Of a stretch of DNA of 64,000 nt, positions 56,774 through 64,000 are shown in pieces. The DNA lies in NCBI RefSeq assembly GCF_020850895.1, contig NZ_JADZDS010000051.1, positions 16,472-80,471 of the forward strand, written 5' to 3'. Below the pieces are notes generated by a model. It did no database searches. It was not told the DNA's origin and was given only the letters and a program-made list of their open reading frames with translations. Source of the stretch: Thermomonas sp. Lineage in GTDB: Bacteria > Pseudomonadota > Gammaproteobacteria > Xanthomonadales > Xanthomonadaceae. The translations under genes were made by a program, and so were the position numbers. Position 1 is the first letter of the stretch, and every line of letters begins with the position of its first letter.

Positions 56774-56803
56774 GATCGAGGCCCAGAGACCCCCCGGAAA
56801 CGC

Positions 56804-56830
56804 GAAAGCCCCGCACAGGGCGGGGCTTTC
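56804..56830 (+). terminator. terminator between hutI and the THX gene
   Basis: GAAAGCCCCGC / GCGGGGCTTTC hairpin, 31 bp after the hutI stop and 22 bp from the convergent THX gene stop; usable from both sides. Confidence 0.85.
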
Positions 56831-56851
56831 ATTACACGCTTAACCGTTGAC

Positions 56852-57025
56852 TCAGGCCGCGGTCTTCTTGACCGCCTTCTTCACCGCCGTCTTGGTGGCC
56901 GTCTTCTTGACTGCCGGTGCCGCAGCAGTGCCGGCGGCCTTCTTGGCAGCGGCCTGCGGCCTGGCATTGCCATAGCTGGCGTTGAAACGCTTGCCCTTGG
57001 CCGTCTTGCGGTCGCCCTTGCCCAT
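56852..57025 (-). CDS. THX-like ribosomal protein
   Basis: 57 residues from ATG 57023-57025 with AGGAG 8 nt upstream. N-terminus M-G-K-G-D-R-K-T-A-K-G-K-R-F-N-A-S-Y-G is that of the small 30S-associated THX proteins, followed by an Ala/Lys-repeat tail. The longer open frame upstream is not conserved-looking and lacks an RBS. Confidence 0.85.
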   Translation of the reverse strand: MGKGDRKTAKGKRFNASYGNARPQAAAKKAAGTAAAPAVKKTATKTAVKKAVKKTAA

Positions 57026-57169
57026 CTGTCGTGCTCCTGAATCGATTCTGTCAATAAGGTGGTTCGCGCCGTGCGCGAGGTCGGCCATTCTAGCACCAAT
57101 CAGGCGTTTGGACGGTTCAGGGCCTGCAGTCGCTGGCTTGGAGATGGGTGACTCCCGCTCACGCACGCA

Positions 57170-57598
57170 TCAATGCGCGCAGGCCGCAGTGTGGACGTGA
57201 CCATGGTTCAAGCGCAGGTTGATCAGGTGGGACAGCCCGACCAAGGTGCCGCCCAAGGTCATCACCAGCGCATGCGGCAACAGCGATTGGTGCAGCGGCG
57301 CGTACAGCACGCCCAACCACAACGCGGCCAGCCCCGGCAGCATCAGGCTGAGTGCGCGCAGGGCACGATGGCGCCGATAGCTCCAGGCCAGCACGCTGAG
57401 CCCGAACAGGCTGGCAAACAGCACGAAGCTCCACTCGAAGCCATCCCCCAGCCACAAGGCCACGCCCAGCGAGGGCAGCAGCGCGATCAGGATCGGCAGC
57501 ACGGCACAGTGGATCGCGCAGACCAGCGAGCCGGTCGCGCCGATGCGGTCGAGCCATCCGTTCGACCGCTTGTCCGCAGGGCAGGATGCCGGCTTCAT
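57170..57598 (-). CDS. MerC domain membrane protein
   Basis: 142 residues from ATG 57596-57598. Four TM helices; C-A-I-H-C-A-V-L-P in the first resembles the metal-binding CxxxC of MerC, and the C-terminus is His-rich (H-G-H-V-H-T-A-A-C-A-H). Preceded directly by a Zur box, so probably a zinc-starvation-induced transporter or accessory, not a mercury transporter. Confidence 0.82.
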   Translation of the reverse strand: MKPASCPADKRSNGWLDRIGATGSLVCAIHCAVLPILIALLPSLGVALWLGDGFEWSFVLFASLFGLSVLAWSYRRHRALRALSLMLPGLAALWLGVLYAPLHQSLLPHALVMTLGGTLVGLSHLINLRLNHGHVHTAACAH

Positions 57599-57599
57599 C

Positions 57600-57612
57600 G
57601 TTATAGTGTAAC
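57600..57612 (-). promoter_or_regulatory. predicted Zur box of the merC-like gene
   Basis: GTTATAGTGTAAC, a palindrome close to the core GTTATANTATAAC of gammaproteobacterial Zur operators, 1 nt upstream of the start codon and within the 47-bp gap after the permease gene. Confidence 0.65.
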
Positions 57613-57645
57613 AGTCGATCCGTCTGCGTTCGAGACCACTCCCGA

Positions 57646-58443
57646 TCACGCGGCCTCGGCCACGGGCAGCGCCACCCGGCCGCGGCGCAGCGCCGGCAGC
57701 CCTTGGGCGAGCAAGGCGAACCCAGCCAGCGTCCACACGATCAAGGCGCCGCTGGGCAGATCGAACAAGGCCGACAGCACCAAGCCACCGACGTAACCAA
57801 GGACGCCGATGGCATACGCCGCGACCAATCCGGTGCGGCCACGCAGGCTGTCGGTGGCCAGTGCCGGCACGATCAGGCTGGCGAACACCAGGTACACGCC
57901 CACCAGCTGCACCGATGCGGTGATCGCCAGCGCAAACAGGCCGTAAAACCACAGCCCGTTGAACCTGCCACGCCGCCACCACATCAGGCCGAGGATAAGC
58001 GCCGACAACAGCAACACCGGGAGCAACTGCGCGTAATTCACCCATAGGATCTGCCCGACCAGCAGGTCCTTGAGATGCTCGCCGCCTTGCGGATGGTTGG
58101 CGAGCAATAACAAGCCGCCGGTCGCCGCGAGCACGAACAGGGTGCCGATCAAGGGCTCCTGCTGCTTCGGCCAACGCTTGTCGGTCCAGGCCAGCAAGCC
58201 CGCGCCAAGCAATGCTGCCGCGGCGGCGGCCAACTGTGCGCCGTAGCCGTGCTCATCCACACCAATGGCTTGCGCGAGGATCACCCCCAAACCGGCAATC
58301 TGGGCGATGGCCAGGTCGATGAAGATGATCCCGCGCGACAGCACCTGCTTGCCAAGCGGCACATGGGTGGACAACACCAGCAGGCCCGCCACGCAGGCGG
58401 GGCCGAGGATGCCGAGATCGAGGCCGTCCAGGTTCAGGGTCAT
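57646..58443 (-). CDS. zinc-type metal ABC transporter permease (ZnuB-like)
   Basis: 265 residues from ATG 58441-58443, overlapping the binding-protein stop (ATGA). Seven or eight TM helices with the ABC-3 family segments F-I-D-L-A-I-A-Q-I-A-G-L-G and F-A-S-L-I-V-P-A-L-A. Frame open further upstream but that lies inside the preceding gene. Confidence 0.92.
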   Translation of the reverse strand: MTLNLDGLDLGILGPACVAGLLVLSTHVPLGKQVLSRGIIFIDLAIAQIAGLGVILAQAIGVDEHGYGAQLAAAAAALLGAGLLAWTDKRWPKQQEPLIGTLFVLAATGGLLLLANHPQGGEHLKDLLVGQILWVNYAQLLPVLLLSALILGLMWWRRGRFNGLWFYGLFALAITASVQLVGVYLVFASLIVPALATDSLRGRTGLVAAYAIGVLGYVGGLVLSALFDLPSGALIVWTLAGFALLAQGLPALRRGRVALPVAEAA

Positions 58444-59345
58444 TTGCTTTGCGCCAGGAGTTTGCCGATGGTGGAATCGAACAGGCCAAACAGATCCTTC
58501 GATTGCGCATCCCCGCCGACCGTGAACGGCAAGCTCACCGCCGGCACGCCGGTACGCGAGGACAGCCAGTCGGCCGGTTTCGGATCCTGGTAGGCCGCAC
58601 GCACGATCGCCAGCGTGTGGCTGCTCTTGGTGATGTCGATCAGGCTGGCCATGTGCGCGGCGGTCGGCGGGACGGCAGGCCTGGGTTCCAGCGCACCGAT
58701 CTCGTTGATGCCGAGCCAATCCCACAGATAGACCCAACTGACGTGGTGGACGACAACCTTGCGCCCGCGCAGGGGGGCGGCCTCGGTCTTCCAGCGCTGC
58801 ATCGCCGCCACCCAGCGCGTGGTGAAATCGGCAAGCCGCGATTGATAGGTTGCGGCATTGGCAGGATCAAGCTGGACCAAGCGTGCATCCAGCGCCTTGG
58901 CGATCACCAGGATGCGACGCGGATCCATCTGCACATGCGGATTGCCATCGGGATGGACATCGCCGTTGGCACGGTCCACCGCGGTTGGCACCCCCAACCG
59001 GCGCACCATCATCGCGGCTTGGAACGAACCCGGGCCGCTGGCGATCCGGGTGTTGCCGGACTGACGGATCAACTGCGGCAGCCAGCCGATTTCCAAGCCC
59101 GCGCCAGTGCACACCGCCAGGTCGGCCGTGCGCACCTTGGCAATCAAGCTCGGCTTGGCTTCCACCACATGCACGTCCTGCAAGGCGGTGGTGGCGACAT
59201 CGACATCGATCTTGTCGCCCGCCAGTTCATGCAACAGCGAGCCCCATTCCGGCTCGCAGGCAAACACGCGCAGCTTGGCCTGCGCAGGTACCGCTGCGAA
59301 CGCCGCGACAAACAGCAAGGGGATTGCAAGACGGTTCATGGGCAT
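58440..59345 (-). CDS. periplasmic zinc/metal ABC transporter substrate-binding protein (ZnuA-like)
   Basis: 301 residues; signal peptide (about 1-23, ending AQA). Cluster A-I fold with putative metal-ligand His in D-V-H-V-V-E-A-K-P-S and N-P-H-V-Q-M-D-P, plus V-V-H-H-V-S-W. The His-rich loop of many ZnuA proteins is absent. Follows the porin gene by 2 bp. An alternative ATG lies two codons in. Confidence 0.9.
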   Translation of the reverse strand: MPMNRLAIPLLFVAAFAAVPAQAKLRVFACEPEWGSLLHELAGDKIDVDVATTALQDVHVVEAKPSLIAKVRTADLAVCTGAGLEIGWLPQLIRQSGNTRIASGPGSFQAAMMVRRLGVPTAVDRANGDVHPDGNPHVQMDPRRILVIAKALDARLVQLDPANAATYQSRLADFTTRWVAAMQRWKTEAAPLRGRKVVVHHVSWVYLWDWLGINEIGALEPRPAVPPTAAHMASLIDITKSSHTLAIVRAAYQDPKPADWLSSRTGVPAVSLPFTVGGDAQSKDLFGLFDSTIGKLLAQSK

Positions 59346-59347
59346 CC

Positions 59348-60742
59348 TCAGAATTCGTGCGCACCGTGGGCGCCAAGACTGGTCTGGTATTGCAGGGTGA
59401 TGGCCGTATCGGCCTGGCCCGCGGTCGGGCGTTCGTGGCTCAGTTGCAGGCGGAACAGGCTGAATTCGCTGTTGCGCCAGGTCAGTTCGGCACTGTGGCG
59501 ATCAGGATCGAAGCTGGCGAACGGCAGGCCGGCATCGCCCCACAATTTGTCGTAGCGGTAGCCGATGTCCCACGTTCGGTTGAACCGGTAGGCGCCCTCG
59601 AGGTAGCCACCGGAACGACGGCCATCCCAAGCCACCGGGGCCATTGGCGTCAGCGGGTCGACGTAGCTGCCATCGCGGCGGTCGACCAGGTACTCGACGC
59701 GCAGGGTGACGCCGGCATCCTTGAAATTGCCGTTTGGTGCCCATTTCCAGGTACCGTCGAACACGTACAAGGTGGCATCGCCACTGAATCCATCTTCGCC
59801 GCCCAGCGTGCGCGTCTTCAGCGCAGAAACGCCCGTCAGCCATTCGTTGTCGGTACCGGCATCGCCACCGAGATGGGCAAACAAGGTGCGTGTACCCAGC
59901 CCACCGAGCTGCGATCCGCCACTCGGATAGTGCTGTCCGCGGAACGCCTCACCACCGATTTCGAAGAACAAGGCCGTTGGCGCGACCCAGCGCAGCTGCA
60001 CGCCGTCATCGCCATATTGGTTGCCGAGGAAGGCCTGATACGGCAGCGGGCGATCAAAGAAGTTGTCGGTATGAGCGTGGTGGCTGTTGAGGTAACCGAT
60101 GTTCGAGTAGAAACGCCCGAGGCGCAGGCTGAAACCGTTCGGCAAGGCCGTGCTTTCGATATAGGCCTCTTCGATGCCGAGCTGATCCTTGCCGTCTTCG
60201 TTCTCGATCGTGGCAGTCAGCTGGCCGTAGAACTTGTCATCGATGTTCGCCGCGAACGACACCTCGCTTTCACCCAGCGAGAATCCGTTGGCACTCGACC
60301 TACCCTCGCCCACCAACGGGAAGCCCGTGCGTAGGAAGCCGACAGGATTGATTGAATGGTGGGAATAGCTGCCGTTGAGGATGATGCTGATTGCCGGGTT
60401 GAAGGCATTGGCGCCGCTGCCTCCCGCGGGTGCTGCGCCTGCGGCCACCGCAGCTTGACCCGCACTGGCCCCCGTCGCGGTGACATCTGCACTCTGGGCA
60501 GCATCGGCTGACAAGGCGTCGGCTTCCGCGTCCGTCACCTCGGTGGACGTTGCCGTCGAAGCCGCCGGCACGACGGGCGCATTCGGCGCCACCATTCGTG
60601 CCTGCAAAGCCTGCACTTGCGCCTGGAGTGCGCGGACTTCCGCCTCCAGTTGCACGATGCGCTGGTGGTCACCCTTGGTTCCTGCGAATGCAGGCGATGC
60701 CAGGCAGGTCAGGATGCAAAAAGCCAGGGACGCACGACGCAT
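59348..60742 (-). CDS. outer-membrane porin under Zur control
   Basis: 464 residues. Signal peptide (about 1-20), a heptad coiled coil (I-V-Q-L-E-A-E-V-R-A-L-Q-A-Q-V) as in trimeric porins, an Ala-rich linker, and a beta-barrel ending in aromatic E-F. Zur box 23 bp upstream and co-transcription with the zinc transporter suggest zinc entry across the outer membrane; not of the TonB-dependent type. Confidence 0.87.
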   Translation of the reverse strand: MRRASLAFCILTCLASPAFAGTKGDHQRIVQLEAEVRALQAQVQALQARMVAPNAPVVPAASTATSTEVTDAEADALSADAAQSADVTATGASAGQAAVAAGAAPAGGSGANAFNPAISIILNGSYSHHSINPVGFLRTGFPLVGEGRSSANGFSLGESEVSFAANIDDKFYGQLTATIENEDGKDQLGIEEAYIESTALPNGFSLRLGRFYSNIGYLNSHHAHTDNFFDRPLPYQAFLGNQYGDDGVQLRWVAPTALFFEIGGEAFRGQHYPSGGSQLGGLGTRTLFAHLGGDAGTDNEWLTGVSALKTRTLGGEDGFSGDATLYVFDGTWKWAPNGNFKDAGVTLRVEYLVDRRDGSYVDPLTPMAPVAWDGRRSGGYLEGAYRFNRTWDIGYRYDKLWGDAGLPFASFDPDRHSAELTWRNSEFSLFRLQLSHERPTAGQADTAITLQYQTSLGAHGAHEF

Positions 60743-61085
60743 CAGGACTGGATCTCATTTGTAATGTTATATCATTACAGATCCAGCACGTCCGGATCGC
60801 CATAGGCCGTTGGTCATGTTTTGACTACGGATTGTTCATGTCACGCCACGCTGGGCAGACGTGACATCGATCGACCACGATCCGTGGCGACGCGTTCCTG
60901 CAATGCCGCATCGACACCGCACGGGTTCGGCCAGCCTCGCCTGCTGGACCGCGATGGCCCGGCCCGGGCCGACACAGCGGCGCTTGATCTTGCAGATCGG
61001 CCGCTGATCGATTCATGGCTTGCTTAAGGCAACGCTGATTGAGTCGGCGTTGCCTGCCGACCATGGATGATCGGCCGCGGATCGA
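60743..61085. other. 343-bp intergenic region upstream of the porin
   Basis: Holds the Zur box (60760-60779) and, from 61027, repeat copy B. Between them (60780-61026) an in-frame C-terminal-looking plus-strand fragment (ending D-R-P-L-I-D-S-W-L-A) is present without a start or RBS; it could be a gene remnant but I cannot support one. Confidence 0.55.
60760..60779 (-). promoter_or_regulatory. predicted Zur box of the porin operon
   Basis: TGTAATGTTATATCATTACA: outer arms TGTAATG/CATTACA are a perfect palindrome and the centre GTTATATCATTAC fits the Zur core at 11 of 13 positions. Located 17 bp upstream of the porin start codon. Confidence 0.75.
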
Positions 61086-61147
61086 TCACATATTTGATTG
61101 ATCCGCGTGTGCTGACACGTCCAGGAGGGACTTGTCAGCATTGCCTT
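61027..61147 (+). repeat. dispersed multi-hairpin repeat, copy B (overlaps the zur 3' end)
   Basis: Four hairpins in a row: AGGCAACGC/GCGTTGCCT (61027-61055), CCGACCAT/ATGATCGG (61057-61074), CGGATCGATCA/TGATTGATCCG (61078-61105), TGCTGAC/GTCAGCA with inner GTCC/GGAC (61110-61140). Ends GCATTGCCTT. The right half lies inside zur. Confidence 0.88.
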
Positions 61148-61640
61148 TACGCGCCTTGGCAACACAACGCGCGCACAACCCATGCACCTCCAGCGTTTGC
61201 GCCTGCGGCGCAAAGCCCAGCGCCCTGGCAGCGTCATCGAGCTTGCGGACGATGCTGGCGTACTCCAGCTCGATCGCGGTATGGCAGCGATTGCAGATCA
61301 GGAACGGAACCGAATGCTGGTCGCTGCTCGGGTGGTGGCAGGCGACGAAGGCATTGATCGACTCGAGTTTGTGGATGAAGCCATTGGCCAGCAGGAAATC
61401 CAGCGCGCGATACACCGTCGGCGGTGCGGCATTGCCCTCATCGTCCTTGCCGCGCATGCGGTCAAGCAGGTCGTACGCTTTGATCGGCGCACCTGCGCGG
61501 GCGATCAAGTCAAGGACAAGCGCACGCGTCGGCGTCAGCCGCAGCCCGCGTTCGCGACAGGCGTGTTCGACCGCACGCACGAACGCCTTGGCATCATGGA
61601 CGTGGTGACGCGGGTCGGTGCAGGTGTGCTTCTTGCCCAT
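61086..61640 (-). CDS. zur: zinc uptake regulator Zur (Fur family) with repeat-derived C-terminus
   Basis: 184 residues from ATG 61638-61640. Fur fold: R-L-T-P-T-R-A-L-V-L-D-L-I, P-T-V-Y-R-A-L-D-F-L (recognition helix). Structural zinc motifs C-N-R-C and C-A-R-C are intact; H-H-P-S-S-D-Q-H is in the regulatory-site region. The final 20 residues, from K-G-N-A-D-K-S to the stop, are encoded by repeat copy B and follow directly after the second Cys pair. Zn-bound repressor expected to bind the two Zur boxes nearby. Starts 8 bp after gltX. Confidence 0.95.
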   Translation of the reverse strand: MGKKHTCTDPRHHVHDAKAFVRAVEHACRERGLRLTPTRALVLDLIARAGAPIKAYDLLDRMRGKDDEGNAAPPTVYRALDFLLANGFIHKLESINAFVACHHPSSDQHSVPFLICNRCHTAIELEYASIVRKLDDAARALGFAPQAQTLEVHGLCARCVAKARKGNADKSLLDVSAHADQSNM

Positions 61641-61648
61641 GGCGGGGA

Positions 61649-63061
61649 TTATGCCGCCGGCAGCATCCCGATGGCGGCATCGATGCGCCGCAGCGCTTCC
61701 TCGCGCCCGCACAGATAGACCGTCCAGCCGATATCGGGACTGACCTGGGTGCCGGTGATGGCCACGCGCAGCGGCTGGGCGATCTTGCCCATGCCGATGG
61801 CCAGAGCTTCCGACACCGTTTTCACCACCTGATGAATCGGCTCCGGCGCCCACGGTTCCAGCATCGCGAGATGCTCGCGCATCGCGGCCAGCGGCGCCTG
61901 CGCCTCGGCCTTGAAGTGCTTGGCCACTGCCGACGAATCATATTCGGTCAACGGCGCGAACCACACCGCCGACTTCTCGGCGATCTCCTTCAGCGTCTGC
62001 GCGCGCTCGCGCAGGGCGATCACGAGCTCGGCCGGCGTCGGGCCATTCGACAGGTCATAACCGGCCTGCGCCAGATGCCAAGCCAGGTGCTTGCCGACCG
62101 CCTCGGGATCGTCCGTTTTCAGGTACTGCTGGTTCAGCCAGCCGAGCTTGGCTGGGTCCAGCCGCGACGCCTTGGCGTTGACGTCGGCCAGGTCGAACAG
62201 TGATTGCATTTCCGCGATCGAGAAAATCTCCTGGTCGCCATGCGACCAGCCCAGCCGCACCAGATAGTTCAGCAGCGCATGCGGCAGGTAGCCAGCCTCG
62301 CGGTACTGCATCACATCGGCCGCACCGGTGCGCTTGGACAGCTTGGCGCCGTGTTCGTCGAGGATCATCGGCAAATGCGCGAAATGCGGCACCGGCGCGC
62401 CCAGCGCGGTGTAGATATTGATCTGGCGCGGGGTGTTGTTGACGTGATCATCGCCGCGCACCACATCGGTGATGCCCATGTCGATATCGTCCACCACCAC
62501 CGCGAAGTTGTAGGTGGCATAGCCGTCGCTGCGGAAGATCACCAGATCATCCAATTCGCTGTTGGCGATCTCGATGCGACCCTTGACCTTGTCGTCCCAA
62601 GCCACCGTGCCATCCAGCGGATTCTTGAAGCGGATGACACGGTTGGGGTCCTCGCGCCAGCCGGCATTGGCCTCGCGGTAGGCGCCGTTGTAGCGCGGCT
62701 TTTCCTTCGCCGCCTCGGCCGCGGCACGCATCGCCTCCAATTCTTCCTTGGTTTCGTAGGCGTAATAGGCATGGCCGGAGGCGACCAGTTGCTCGGCGAC
62801 CTCCCTGTAACGATCCAGTCGATGGGTCTGGTAGATCGGGCCTTCGTCGTAGTCCAGCCCCAGCCAGTCCATCGCCTCCAGGATCGCATCGATGGCGGCC
62901 TGGGTGCTGCGCTCGCGGTCGGTGTCCTCGATCCGCAAAATGAATTGCCCACCCTTGTGGCGCGCCTCCAGCCAGCAATACAGCGCGGTGCGCGCGCCGC
63001 CGATGTGCAGGTAGCCGGTGGGAGACGGGGCGAAACGGGTGCGGGTGGTCATGGCGGGCAT
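61649..63061 (-). CDS. gltX: glutamyl-tRNA synthetase
   Basis: 470 residues; a second ATG three codons in (63052) may be the true start. Class I motifs [11 protein letters not shown] (HIGH) and K-L-S-K-R (KMSKS). No archaeal-type insertion. Divergent from lpxH; 46 bp shared upstream. Confidence 0.97.
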   Translation of the reverse strand: MPAMTTRTRFAPSPTGYLHIGGARTALYCWLEARHKGGQFILRIEDTDRERSTQAAIDAILEAMDWLGLDYDEGPIYQTHRLDRYREVAEQLVASGHAYYAYETKEELEAMRAAAEAAKEKPRYNGAYREANAGWREDPNRVIRFKNPLDGTVAWDDKVKGRIEIANSELDDLVIFRSDGYATYNFAVVVDDIDMGITDVVRGDDHVNNTPRQINIYTALGAPVPHFAHLPMILDEHGAKLSKRTGAADVMQYREAGYLPHALLNYLVRLGWSHGDQEIFSIAEMQSLFDLADVNAKASRLDPAKLGWLNQQYLKTDDPEAVGKHLAWHLAQAGYDLSNGPTPAELVIALRERAQTLKEIAEKSAVWFAPLTEYDSSAVAKHFKAEAQAPLAAMREHLAMLEPWAPEPIHQVVKTVSEALAIGMGKIAQPLRVAITGTQVSPDIGWTVYLCGREEALRRIDAAIGMLPAA

Positions 63062-63107
63062 CGACGCGGGGAACGCGCATTTTAACCCGTCGCCTTACAC
63101 TGACAGG

Positions 63108-63830
63108 ATGACCACGCTGTTCGTTGCCGACCTGCACCTCGACCCGGTCCGACCGGAGATCACCGCCCTGTTCGGCGGTTTCCTCGATGGCGAAGCGCGC
63201 AGCGCCGATGCACTGTACATCCTCGGTGACCTGTTCGAGGCTTGGGTCGGGGATGACGATCCCTCCGAGGCAGGCGCGGTGGTGGCGGATAAATTGCACG
63301 CGCTGACGCGCTCGGGCGTGCCGGCGTACTTCATCCACGGCAATCGTGATTTCCTGCTCGGCGAGACTTATGCGCAGCGCTGCGGCATGCGGCTGCTGGA
63401 AGACCCGACAGTCATCGACCTGTACGGCGTCCCGACCCTGATTTTGCACGGCGATCTGCTATGCACCGATGACACCGCCTACCAGCAGTTCCGCACGCAG
63501 ACCCGCGACCCTCTCTGGCAATCGCAGTTCCTCGCACAGCCATTGGCCGTGCGGCTGGCGTTTGCCGAGCAAGCACGCGCCGCCAGCAAGGCACGTTACG
63601 GCGAACTGCAGGCCAGCGGCCAATCCGAAACGATCACCGATGCGGCACCGGCCACGGTGCAGGATTGGTTCCAACGCTTTGGTGTGACCCGCATGATCCA
63701 CGGCCACACCCATCGCCCTGCCATCCATGACGAAGGCAACGGTGCAACCCGCATCGTGCTGGGCGATTGGTACGAACAGGGATCGGTGTTGCGGGTGGAT
63801 GCCGATGGGGCGGTGCTGGCTGCGTTGTAG
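63108..63830 (+). CDS. lpxH: UDP-2,3-diacylglucosamine diphosphatase
   Basis: 240 residues from ATG 63108 (AGGATG context). Calcineurin-like metal motifs A-D-L-H-L, G-D-L-F-E, G-N-R-D, H-G-D and H-G-H-T-H-R-P identify LpxH, which makes lipid X in lipid A synthesis. The TAG stop is the beginning of a long inverted-repeat element. Confidence 0.96.
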   Translation: MTTLFVADLHLDPVRPEITALFGGFLDGEARSADALYILGDLFEAWVGDDDPSEAGAVVADKLHALTRSGVPAYFIHGNRDFLLGETYAQRCGMRLLEDPTVIDLYGVPTLILHGDLLCTDDTAYQQFRTQTRDPLWQSQFLAQPLAVRLAFAEQARAASKARYGELQASGQSETITDAAPATVQDWFQRFGVTRMIHGHTHRPAIHDEGNGATRIVLGDWYEQGSVLRVDADGAVLAAL

Positions 63831-63994
63831 TCAGCGTCAATCCACCCTGTCGCCAAGCACAGTCGTGGCGGCCTGTCCCCTGGAGCGAAATCAAGGCGGA
63901 GGCAGCGGCCGCAGGCCGTTGCCGGGGGACATTCGCGGAAGGGGACAGACTGTCGCGGCTGTGCTTGGCGATAGGGTGGGTTGAGGCTGACTAC
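63827..63994. repeat. long inverted-repeat element beginning at the lpxH stop
   Basis: Left arm 63827-63870 (GTAGTCAGCGTCAATCCACC..) and right arm 63954-63994 (..GGGTTGAGGCTGACTAC) are inverted repeats over about 40 bp with few mismatches; a second inner pair, CTGTCCCCT / AGGGGACAG, is nested in the centre. No coding capacity. Confidence 0.75.
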
Positions 63995-64000
63995 ATCGCC

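Noticed and set aside
57170..57598. Mercury resistance gene
   Set aside because: MerC-like fold, but no merR, merA or merT nearby and a Zur box in front.
60821..61027. 68-residue plus-strand frame upstream of zur
   Set aside because: No RBS and no family; perhaps a gene remnant, but not supportable.
1..64000. Prophage, CRISPR, toxin-antitoxin or classical defence island
   Set aside because: No integrase, Cas, nuclease, methylase or paired small toxin gene was seen in any region.

Overview
The window is a GC-rich chromosomal segment of a gammaproteobacterium, most likely of the Xanthomonadales (Xanthomonadaceae/Lysobacteraceae, Lysobacter/Luteimonas/Thermomonas-like). This is an inference from gene content: an Oar-like TonB-dependent receptor, a Xanthomonas-type nucleotide pyrophosphatase/phosphodiesterase with Thr nucleophile, the linked petABC-sspAB genes, the ExeA/ExeB pair, DUF3301 and short intergenic repeat families. 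The genus cannot be fixed from the sequence alone. No phage, plasmid, CRISPR array or complete insertion sequence was seen; most of the window is core chromosome.

Layout. 1-7,668 (minus strand): exopolysaccharide operon, read outer-membrane Wza-like exporter, Wzc-like tyrosine autokinase, a membrane-anchored J-domain protein, a TPR membrane protein, a small secreted protein and an O-antigen-ligase-type polymerase cut by the window edge. 7,931: tRNA-Val(CAC) with promoter and terminator. 8-13 kb: ppnN and a large Oar-like TonB receptor. 13.4-21.2 kb: marC-like, SDR, grxD, sodB, purEK, Trm112-like, nadC, DUF3301 and a periplasmic SGNH hydrolase. 21.2-26.2 kb (minus): sspB, sspA, the cytochrome bc1 genes petC-petB-petA, and a lytic transglycosylase. 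26.3-32.7 kb: miaB, a secreted amidohydrolase, and a large sensor diguanylate cyclase. 32.7-36.4 kb: ABC-2 efflux system with adaptor and TetR regulator. 36.5-39.3 kb: PhoH-like / secreted unknown / ybeY. 39.5-48.8 kb: ExeA/GspB, S4 protein, sigma factor with membrane partner, LemA plus DUF2207, a ClpP-like lipoprotein, two small membrane proteins and a DUF488 protein. 48.9-56.8 kb: histidine utilisation (hutU, hutG, hutI) interleaved with a TetR regulator, an Lnt-like acyltransferase, an NPP phosphodiesterase and ogt; hutH is not in the window. 56.8-61.6 kb: THX-like ribosomal protein, then a zinc-starvation cluster (porin, zinc-type ABC binding protein and permease, MerC-like protein, zur) with two recognisable Zur boxes but no ABC ATPase gene. 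61.6-63.8 kb: gltX and lpxH.

The main non-coding signals are a dispersed multi-hairpin repeat with four copies (7.75, 9.59, 19.41 and 61.03 kb), one of which has become the last ~20 codons of zur; a 129-bp MITE-like element with terminal inverted repeats and a 4-bp duplication exactly at the sodB stop codon; and a long inverted-repeat element starting at the lpxH stop codon. I found no clear evidence for an entirely new defence or biosynthetic system. The most unusual coding feature is the polysaccharide operon with a membrane J-domain protein and a TPR partner, followed by the zinc transport cluster without its ATPase.
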